The notes beneath the pieces are model-generated. The model was given only the letters and a program-made list of their open reading frames with translations. It did no database searches and was not told the origin of the DNA. From UMGS1279 sp045534095 (GTDB taxonomy: Bacteria; Bacillota; Clostridia; Oscillospirales; Acutalibacteraceae), in NCBI GenBank assembly GCA_045534095.1, contig JAZSJA010000045.1, forward strand, positions 1 to 12,522: DNA of 12,522 nt, written 5' to 3'. A program made the position numbers and the translations under genes. This document shows, one piece after another, positions 7,292-12,522 of the stretch (positions are counted from its first letter, which is position 1; the number at the start of each line of letters is the position of its first letter).

Positions 7292-8416
7292 TTAAAGGTC
7301 TGAGTCTGTAGTTGCTTTTAAAAAGTTGAATTTTATTTTTCCTCGTTTATAAAGATCATTAACAACGATTAAAGTGATAGGAAAAATAAATAAACCAATA
7401 ATTCCTAACAATTTAAGTCCACAGAACATAGCGAGCAATGTCAGCAGTGGATGAAGTCCAACTTGATTACCGATTATTTTAGGTTCTGCAAAATTGCGAA
7501 TGATGGTAATTGCGATATACATACAAATTAAACCAATAGCTTTCCATATTGAATCTGTAAAAAGCGACACAACAGACCAAGGAATTAAGACGGCACCCGT
7601 TCCCAAAATGGGGAGAATATCAACTACGCATATTATTGCTGCAAGTAAAATTGCGTTTTTTTGATTTAGAAGCAATAATCCAATAGATAATTCCATAAAG
7701 GTTAAAAGCATTAGTAAAGCATAACCTTTTAGCATTTTAAAAATATTTTTAAAAAAAGTGTTTTTTATTTCGGCAAGCAAAGTCCATATTTTAAAAGGAG
7801 TTTTGTTTTTTACTAAAAAAATTATTTTGTCATACTCATACGCAATATAACAACTTGCCACAACGGTTACAATAATGCTGATTAAATATGATGGTATTAC
7901 AGCAATGAAATCCAAAATTTTATTAGATAGAGAAATTCCAAAAGAGGTAGCGGAGTCTGTAAGTTTGGAGGGGAGTGAGGCTATATAATCACTGGCGGCC
8001 TGAGGTAGACCTTTTAAGAAATTTTTGAAAGTTGAGTTAATATTATCGGCTATTTCTAAAAAATCAGGTATTATTGAAGGTAATAGGTCAACTATGCCGC
8101 TAAGCCAGTGATAAATCAAGTAAATCAGAAGTAGTAATCCAAAAACAATCAACAAGTAACTTGTGATAACAAAAAATATAGTAAGTGGTGCTTTGGGTAT
8201 TTTAAACTTTTGGCTGAGTGCTTTCACCGGTTTTTGCACCAATAAGCTAACAAATATTCCAATTACAAAAGGCAGAAGATATAAGGATAAAAATCTAAGT
8301 GTAAAATAAACAATTGATATAATTACCGAATAAAATGCTATATCGATTAAAAATTTACGTTTTGTATCGGTTGTCAAGATGGTATCAGTCCTTAAAAATG
8401 TAGTGTATAATAACAT
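7292..8416 (-). CDS. ytvI: Sporulation integral membrane protein YtvI (AI-2E transporter family)
   Basis: YtvI proteins are AI-2E-family (PerM-like) polytopic membrane proteins found in endospore formers and expressed in sporulation; what they transport is unknown. The 374-residue protein has hydrophobic segments at about 24-60 (probably two helices), 78-104, 167-193, 231-251, 254-283, 292-308 and 322-355, with a soluble loop at about 105-165. Family signatures are VDILPILGTGAVLIPW (265-280) and GLHPLLTLLAMFCGLKLLG (320-338). The ATG at 8414-8416 follows AAAGGA by five bases. It is divergent from the threonine operon promoter and followed on the same strand by the sipL-like gene, giving a sporulation pair. 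The upstream gap did not show a clear sigma-E or sigma-G promoter. Confidence 0.88.
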   Translation of the reverse strand: MLLYTTFLRTDTILTTDTKRKFLIDIAFYSVIISIVYFTLRFLSLYLLPFVIGIFVSLLVQKPVKALSQKFKIPKAPLTIFFVITSYLLIVFGLLLLIYLIYHWLSGIVDLLPSIIPDFLEIADNINSTFKNFLKGLPQAASDYIASLPSKLTDSATSFGISLSNKILDFIAVIPSYLISIIVTVVASCYIAYEYDKIIFLVKNKTPFKIWTLLAEIKNTFFKNIFKMLKGYALLMLLTFMELSIGLLLLNQKNAILLAAIICVVDILPILGTGAVLIPWSVVSLFTDSIWKAIGLICMYIAITIIRNFAEPKIIGNQVGLHPLLTLLAMFCGLKLLGIIGLFIFPITLIVVNDLYKRGKIKFNFLKATTDSDL

Positions 8417-8518
8417 TATAATCCTTTAAAAAGCCTTATATTCAAAGGTTTTTTACTGTTTTTTGTGAAATTGCACAATATTTAATAAAAAAAGATTTAT
8501 TTTTTTCGAAAACTACTG

Positions 8519-8547
8519 TTGATTTGTTGCAAAAAATATGGTATAGT
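8519..8547 (+). promoter_or_regulatory. Sigma-A-type promoter of the pheB-hom-thrB-lysC operon
   Basis: TTGATT (8519-8524) and TATAGT (8542-8547) are separated by exactly 17 bases. The predicted start near 8554 leaves an untranslated leader of under 40 bases, too short for a T-box, riboswitch or attenuator peptide. Confidence 0.7.
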
Positions 8548-8575
8548 TTACATTGTTAAAAAACATCTGTATTTG

Positions 8576-8593
8576 GGTGGTGGACATAAATTG
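8576..8593 (+). promoter_or_regulatory. Ribosome binding site deciding the TTG start of pheB
   Basis: GGTGGTGG (8576-8583) is followed after seven bases by TTG (8591-8593). The nearest in-frame ATG (8603) is 19 bases away, too far from this site, and upstream in-frame codons lie in the promoter. Confidence 0.55.
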
Positions 8594-9031
8594 GATGCGG
8601 ATATGCTACTGGTAAAGGCAGACGTGCTACCTGAGGTTTTTGAAAAAGTAGTTATGGCAAAACAACTTTTAAATTGTAAAAAAGCCAAAAGTGCTACCGA
8701 AGCCTCAAAGATGTGCGGTATTTCCAGAAGTGCTTTTTATAAATATCGTGATTCGGTATTTTCTTATAAGGAAATGTTCAATGGAAATATCATAAATTTA
8801 TCTGCTGTTTTGGAGGATAAAGCAGGAGTTCTTTCTCTTTTTATTTCGGTTTTGCACGAGATGAATGCTAATATTCTAACAATCAATCAAGGTATGCCGT
8901 CAGGTGGAGTAGCACAAGTTACAGTATCATACCGTTGTGAAAAAAATGATAATAATATCGCAAAAGTGTTAGAACGACTTTCGCAAATTGACGGAATTAT
9001 AACCATAGAACAAGTTCTGGGCGGAGTATAG
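8591..9031 (+). CDS. pheB: PheB/UPF0735-family ACT-domain protein
   Basis: This family has a small HTH-like region followed by an ACT domain, the module that commonly binds amino acids. The name comes from Bacillus pheB beside pheA, but its biochemical role is uncertain. From the TTG at 8591 the protein has 146 residues, close to the family norm. VKADVLPEVFEKV (8-20) is the typical N-terminus; SATEASKMCGISRSAFYKYR (34-53) looks like a helix-turn-helix; the ACT domain covers about 68-143 (INLSAVLEDKAGVLS, then ANILTINQ and GVAQVTVSY). It is the first gene of the threonine operon, 16 bases ahead of hom, suggesting that it senses an amino acid and tunes the operon or an enzyme in it; that is inference. 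Translation from further upstream is excluded by the promoter at 8519-8547. Confidence 0.88.
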   Translation: MDADMLLVKADVLPEVFEKVVMAKQLLNCKKAKSATEASKMCGISRSAFYKYRDSVFSYKEMFNGNIINLSAVLEDKAGVLSLFISVLHEMNANILTINQGMPSGGVAQVTVSYRCEKNDNNIAKVLERLSQIDGIITIEQVLGGV

Positions 9032-9047
9032 GTTTGGAGGATAAAAA

Positions 9048-10286
9048 ATGCAAGCAGTTAATATAGCAGTTATGGGTCACGGAGTAGTCGGCTCTGGTGT
9101 TGTAGAGGTATTACTTTCTCACGAAAAAAATATTTCAGTTAAAGCAAAAAGTAATATTAATGTTAAATACGTTCTTGATTTAAGAGATTTCCCCGGTCTT
9201 GATTACAGTGACCGTTTTATTAAAGATTTTAATTTGATTTTAAATGACGACAGTATAAAGATTGTTGTTGAGGTTATGGGTGGACTTCACCCTGCGTACG
9301 AATACGTAAAGGCCTGTCTTGAAGCCGGCAAGAGCGTATGTACATCTAATAAGGAACTTGTTGCCGCTTATGGTGCAGAACTTCTTAAAATAGCTAGTGA
9401 TAAAAACGTAAACTTCCTTTTTGAAGCAAGTGTAGGTGGCGGTATACCTGTTCTTCGCCCAATAGCCCAATGCCTTACCGCTAATGATTTATATGAGGTA
9501 TTCGGTATTTTAAACGGCACAACTAATTTTATTTTAACCAAAATGATAAGAGAAAATATGTCGTTCGAGGATGCTTTGGCTTTGGCTCAACAGTTAGGAT
9601 ATGCTGAGCGTAATCCATCTGCCGACGTTGATGGTCACGACGCTTGTCGTAAAATTTGTATTTTAGCATCACTTTGCTTCGGAAAACATGTTTATCCAGA
9701 GCAGGTTCGTACCGAAGGCATTACAAAAATCACCCTTGCCGACGTTGAATATGCTGATATTGCAGGATATGTTATTAAATTGATTGGCCATTCTAAGCTT
9801 TTAGATGACGGAAAAATAACTGCAGATGTTTACCCCGCCTTAGTTCCTAAAAACAATCAGCTCGCAGGCGTAGATGACGTGTTTAACGCCGTTATGGTTC
9901 GTGGCGATGCAGTAGGAGACGTTCTTTTCTACGGTAGAGGAGCAGGTAAACTTCCTACAGCTAGTGCTGTTGTTGCTGACGTTATTGATTGTGTTAAACA
10001 TCTTCAAGCCAGAAAATATCTCTCTTGGGATGAAGGTGTTAGCGACTACGTCGTTCCCTCTGAGACTGTAAAAACAAGACTTTACGTTCGTGCTATGGTC
10101 GATGACGTTATTGATGCAAAAGCACATCTTTTTGGTGCTATTGACGAAGCCGAGTGCATTGTGGGTGCTGAGGATAATGGCGAAATTGCTTTCATCACAC
10201 CTGTTGGTATTGAATCTGAACTTAAAGAAAAAATCGCATCAATTAAACAACTTAAAAATATTTCTATTCTACATGTACTTGATTAG
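9048..10286 (+). CDS. hom: Homoserine dehydrogenase with C-terminal ACT domain
   Basis: This enzyme reduces aspartate-4-semialdehyde to homoserine with NAD(P)H, the branch point to threonine and methionine. The 412-residue protein has the Rossmann loop GHGVVGSGV (10-18), the cofactor-region TSNKELVAAYG (99-109), FEASVGGGIPV (125-135), GILNGTTNFILTKM (153-166), YAERNPSADVDGHDACRKI (185-203) with the expected catalytic Asp198 and Lys202, and FYGRGAGKLPTASAV (294-308). Residues 343-412 form an ACT domain (TRLYVRAMVDD onward), the usual site of threonine feedback, so the enzyme is probably threonine-sensitive. The ATG at 9048 is preceded by GGAGG about nine bases upstream. The stop at 10284-10286 touches the ribosome binding site of thrB, suggesting translational coupling. 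Confidence 0.96.
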   Translation: MQAVNIAVMGHGVVGSGVVEVLLSHEKNISVKAKSNINVKYVLDLRDFPGLDYSDRFIKDFNLILNDDSIKIVVEVMGGLHPAYEYVKACLEAGKSVCTSNKELVAAYGAELLKIASDKNVNFLFEASVGGGIPVLRPIAQCLTANDLYEVFGILNGTTNFILTKMIRENMSFEDALALAQQLGYAERNPSADVDGHDACRKICILASLCFGKHVYPEQVRTEGITKITLADVEYADIAGYVIKLIGHSKLLDDGKITADVYPALVPKNNQLAGVDDVFNAVMVRGDAVGDVLFYGRGAGKLPTASAVVADVIDCVKHLQARKYLSWDEGVSDYVVPSETVKTRLYVRAMVDDVIDAKAHLFGAIDEAECIVGAEDNGEIAFITPVGIESELKEKIASIKQLKNISILHVLD

Positions 10287-10300
10287 AGGTGGGAACTTTG
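10286..10300 (+). promoter_or_regulatory. Ribosome binding site deciding the TTG start of thrB
   Basis: GAGGTGGG (10286-10293) is followed after four bases by TTG (10298-10300). The in-frame GTG at 10289 is inside this site. The site overlaps the last base of the hom stop codon. Confidence 0.6.
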
Positions 10301-11206
10301 GTTAAGATAACTGTTCCTGCAACAAGTGCTAATTTAGGTTCAGGCTTTGATAGCCTGGGCTTAGCACTTACAATGTATAACACAATTTATTTAGAAGAAT
10401 ATGATGGTATTGATATTAAATCTTTGGATGATATCCTTATACCAACTGATGAAAGCAATCTTGTATATTCATCTGCAAAAAGAATTTATGAAATAATTGA
10501 TAAACCTTTTAAAGGCTTGAAAATTCGTCAAAAAAATGATATTCCAATGGCTAGGGGACTTGGTAGTTCATCTGCTTGCTTGGTAGGTGGGCTTGTTGGC
10601 GCCAATGAACTGCTTGGAAATCCGCTCACAAAAGAGGAACTTATAAATCTTTCTGCTGCCATTGAGGGGCACCCCGATAATACAACTCCCGCAATTTTAG
10701 GCGGACTTGTAACCTGTGCTATCGATCATGGAAGAGTTTATTCTGTTAGTGTTCCGGTGGATGGACATACTAAGTTTATTGCGCTAATACCACCCGAAAC
10801 CTTAAAAACTTCTCACGCTCGTTCGGTTTTACCTCAAACGGTGTCTAGAGAAAATTCAGTATTCAATCTTTCACGTGCTGCTCTTATGACAGCCTCTTTG
10901 TTTTCAGGAAGTTTGGAAAATTTAAAAATTGCCACCGATGATATGCTTCATCAACCCTTTAGAATGGGCTTGATTAAAGGCGCGGACACAGCTTTTCGTG
11001 TTGCTTATGAGGTAGGAGCCTATGGTGTGTATATTAGTGGTGCAGGTTCAACCATAATGGCAATTATCGACGATAAGGATGATACCTTTGTTGAAAGGGT
11101 TGGGTTGGAACTGAAGAAAAATGGTATTTTTAATTGGACTGTAGTGGAGCTTCGTACCGCTTCTTCCGGTGCGGTTGCAAAAACAGTTCAAAGTATGGAG
11201 GAATAA
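10298..11206 (+). CDS. thrB: Homoserine kinase (GHMP family)
   Basis: Homoserine kinase phosphorylates L-homoserine with ATP to O-phosphohomoserine, the substrate of threonine synthase. The 302-residue length fits the family. GHMP motifs are complete: PATSANLGSGFDSLGLAL (7-24), the phosphate-binding loop PMARGLGSSSACLVGG (83-98), EGHPDN (123-128) and the C-terminal glycine-rich VYISGAGSTIMA. The TTG at 10298 is preferred over the in-frame GTG nine bases upstream because the GTG is part of the ribosome binding site. It lies 11 bases after hom and 5 bases before lysC, so it is firmly inside the operon. The next enzyme of the pathway, threonine synthase, is not in the window. Confidence 0.96.
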   Translation: MVKITVPATSANLGSGFDSLGLALTMYNTIYLEEYDGIDIKSLDDILIPTDESNLVYSSAKRIYEIIDKPFKGLKIRQKNDIPMARGLGSSSACLVGGLVGANELLGNPLTKEELINLSAAIEGHPDNTTPAILGGLVTCAIDHGRVYSVSVPVDGHTKFIALIPPETLKTSHARSVLPQTVSRENSVFNLSRAALMTASLFSGSLENLKIATDDMLHQPFRMGLIKGADTAFRVAYEVGAYGVYISGAGSTIMAIIDDKDDTFVERVGLELKKNGIFNWTVVELRTASSGAVAKTVQSMEE

Positions 11207-11211
11207 ATTTT

Positions 11212-12420
11212 ATGTCACTTATTGTTAAGAAGTTCGGCGGCAGCTCAGTTGCCAATGCCGAAAGAGTAAACAATGTTGCTCGTATTGTTACTGATGATTA
11301 CAAAAAAGGCAACAATGTTGTGGTTGTTGTTTCCGCACAGGGCGATACAACAGATGACCTTATTGAAAAAGCTAAGGAGATAAACCCTGCTGCATCCAAA
11401 AGAGAAATGGATATGCTTTTATCAGCAGGCGAACAGATTTCCATTTCTTTGCTTGCTATGGCTATTGAAAAACTCGGTTTCCCCGTTGTATCCCTTTTGG
11501 GTTGGCAGGCTGGTTTCCAAACCGATTCCAATTACACCGTTGCAAGAATCAAAAGAATTGAGTCTGAGCGTTTAAGAACTGAACTTGATCGTCGTAACAT
11601 AGTTATTGTTGCAGGCTTCCAAGGCCTTAATAAATACGACGATATCACCACTTTGGGTCGTGGTGGTTCTGATACAAGCGCTGTTGCTATTGCAGCTTCA
11701 TTAAAGGCGGATCTTTGCCAAATCTATACCGATGTTGACGGTGTTTATACCGCCGATCCTCGTAAAGTTAAAACCGCAATTAAAATGGATGAAATCACCT
11801 ATGAAGAAATGCTTGAACTTGCAACCTTAGGTGCACAGGTTCTTAACAACCGTTCTGTAGAGATGGCTAAAAAATATAACGTAGAGTTAGAGGTTCGTTC
11901 CAGCTTAGAACCTCAAAAACCCGGTACAATCGTAAAGGAGACAGTAAAAATGGAAAAAATGTTAATTCGTGGCGTAGCTTGTGATAAAAATGTATCTCGT
12001 ATTTCAATAGTTGGTCTTAGCGACCATCCCGGTACCGCTTTCAAGGTGTTCAACGCTCTTGCTCAGGCTAAAATCAACGTAGATATTATTCTTCAGTCAG
12101 TGGGTCGTGACGGCACTAAAGATATTACCTTTACCGTATCACAAGATCAATGCAGAGATGCTGTTGCTGCTGTTGAAAAACTTGAGGATTCACTAAAATA
12201 TAGTAAGATTACACACGACGAAACTGTTGCAAAGGTTTCTATTGTTGGTACAGGTATGGAAACACATCCCGGCGTTGCTTCTAAAATGTTTGAGGCTCTT
12301 TATGATGCTGGTATAAATATCCAAATGATCTCTACCAGCGAAATTAAAATTTCCGTTTTGATTGATGTAAACGAAGCAGATCGTGCTGTTACAGCCGTTC
12401 ACGATGCATTTATCAACTAA
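11212..12420 (+). CDS. lysC: Aspartate kinase, monofunctional, alpha subunit
   Basis: Aspartokinase phosphorylates L-aspartate, the first step toward lysine, threonine and methionine. The 402-residue protein has the kinase domain (about 1-240): VKKFGGSSV (5-13, the usual KFGG[ST]SV), MLLSAGEQIS (68-77), VAGFQGLN (133-140), TTLGRGGSDTSAVA (146-159) and YTDVDGVYTADPR (172-184). Two ACT domains follow (about 262-330 and 343-402; SIVGLSDHPGTAFKVF, and SIVGTGMETHPGVASKMF), the site of lysine and/or threonine feedback. The ATG at 11212 follows GGAGG by about nine bases and begins five bases after the thrB stop. An internal start at codon 247 would yield a separate regulatory subunit (see 11950-12420). 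It is the last gene of the operon. Membership in the threonine operon suggests threonine participates in its control; this is inference. Confidence 0.96.
   Translation: MSLIVKKFGGSSVANAERVNNVARIVTDDYKKGNNVVVVVSAQGDTTDDLIEKAKEINPAASKREMDMLLSAGEQISISLLAMAIEKLGFPVVSLLGWQAGFQTDSNYTVARIKRIESERLRTELDRRNIVIVAGFQGLNKYDDITTLGRGGSDTSAVAIAASLKADLCQIYTDVDGVYTADPRKVKTAIKMDEITYEEMLELATLGAQVLNNRSVEMAKKYNVELEVRSSLEPQKPGTIVKETVKMEKMLIRGVACDKNVSRISIVGLSDHPGTAFKVFNALAQAKINVDIILQSVGRDGTKDITFTVSQDQCRDAVAAVEKLEDSLKYSKITHDETVAKVSIVGTGMETHPGVASKMFEALYDAGINIQMISTSEIKISVLIDVNEADRAVTAVHDAFIN
11934..11952 (+). promoter_or_regulatory. Internal ribosome binding site and start codon within lysC
   Basis: AAAGGAG (11934-11940) is followed after nine bases by the in-frame ATG at 11950-11952, at the junction of the kinase and ACT domains. 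It is as strong as the site of the full-length gene. Confidence 0.75.
11950..12420 (+). CDS. lysC: Aspartate kinase beta subunit from an in-frame internal start (nested in lysC)
   Basis: In Bacillus subtilis aspartokinase II, lysC makes both a full-length alpha chain and a beta chain identical to its C-terminal part, from an internal in-frame start; the enzyme is alpha2-beta2. Here the ATG at codon 247 of 402, with a strong ribosome binding site, would give a 156-residue product beginning MEKMLIRGVACD and containing just the two ACT domains. Position, size and domain content agree with the known arrangement. This is a prediction from sequence; separate synthesis of the small chain is not shown. 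Confidence 0.7.
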   Translation: MEKMLIRGVACDKNVSRISIVGLSDHPGTAFKVFNALAQAKINVDIILQSVGRDGTKDITFTVSQDQCRDAVAAVEKLEDSLKYSKITHDETVAKVSIVGTGMETHPGVASKMFEALYDAGINIQMISTSEIKISVLIDVNEADRAVTAVHDAFIN

Positions 12421-12433
12421 TAATTAGTAATAT

Positions 12434-12476
12434 AAAACAGATAATTCTAATTTGTATTAGAATTATCTGTTTTTTT
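12434..12476 (+). terminator. Intrinsic terminator of the threonine operon
   Basis: The arm AAAACAGATAATTCTAAT (12434-12451) pairs perfectly over 18 bases with 12456-12473 around the loop TTGT, and a run of seven T follows (12470-12476). It begins 14 bases after the lysC stop. Confidence 0.93.
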
Positions 12477-12477
12477 G

Positions 12478-12506
12478 TTGACTTTAAATCAAAATAAGTT
12501 TAAAAT
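12478..12506 (+). promoter_or_regulatory. Promoter of the next gene, beyond the right edge
   Basis: TTGACT (12478-12483) and TAAAAT (12501-12506) are 17 bases apart, five of six matches each. It starts directly after the operon terminator, so a new plus-strand unit probably begins just outside the window. Confidence 0.6.
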
Positions 12507-12522
12507 AAAATTATAAAGTGTA

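Noticed and set aside
8548..8590. Possible T-box or threonine attenuator before pheB
   Set aside because: The leader is under 40 bases, with no run of threonine codons and no terminator-like hairpin.
9240..10127. Long antisense frames within hom
   Set aside because: They have no ribosome binding site or recognisable domain and mirror the codon pattern of the sense gene.

Overview
The window looks like chromosomal DNA of a low-GC, spore-forming Clostridia-type Firmicute. The grounds are AT-rich intergenic DNA, strong AGGAG-type ribosome binding sites, promoters close to the vegetative sigma consensus, two sporulation genes (sipL-like and ytvI), an Ogg-type glycosylase of the clostridial kind, and a secreted GH25 lysozyme carrying a dockerin. 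The dockerin hints at a gut or fibre-associated Oscillospiraceae/Ruminococcaceae-like host, but this is inference. No mobile elements, CRISPR arrays, tRNA or rRNA genes were seen. No gene-free stretch exceeds about 180 bases.

Left part (1-2078). On the minus strand lies a class II fructose-bisphosphate aldolase gene whose reading frame is broken by one in-frame TAA at codon 61; everything on both sides is well conserved. Upstream of it, also on the minus strand, is an 8-oxoguanine DNA glycosylase with a near-consensus promoter. That promoter is back to back with an equally good one driving the plus-strand genes.

Middle part (2079-5670). On the plus strand are a DUF6062-type protein with two tandem Cys2-Cys-His modules, a GH25 lysozyme-dockerin fusion probably co-transcribed with it, a rather divergent enolase with a TTG start, and a TspO/MBR membrane protein. 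A bidirectional terminator ends this block.

Sporulation pair (5669-8416). On the minus strand, ytvI (AI-2E-family membrane protein) is followed by a sipL-like gene with three SPOCS/DUF3794 repeats and a C-terminal LysM domain. Both are expected to act during endospore formation.

Threonine operon (8519-12476). A TTGATT/TATAGT promoter with a 17-base spacer precedes pheB (small HTH-like plus ACT protein), hom (homoserine dehydrogenase), thrB (homoserine kinase) and lysC (aspartokinase). Gaps are 16, 11 and 5 bases, and a perfect 18-bp hairpin terminator closes the unit. It encodes the aspartate-kinase, homoserine-dehydrogenase and homoserine-kinase steps toward threonine; asd and thrC are not in the window. 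lysC carries a strong internal ribosome binding site and ATG at codon 247, matching the two-subunit arrangement known from Bacillus aspartokinase II. The right edge starts another transcription unit.

I see no clearly new multi-gene system. The most notable points are the interrupted aldolase, the internal lysC start, the dockerin-bearing lysozyme beside a DUF6062 gene, the ytvI-sipL pairing and the divergent enolase.
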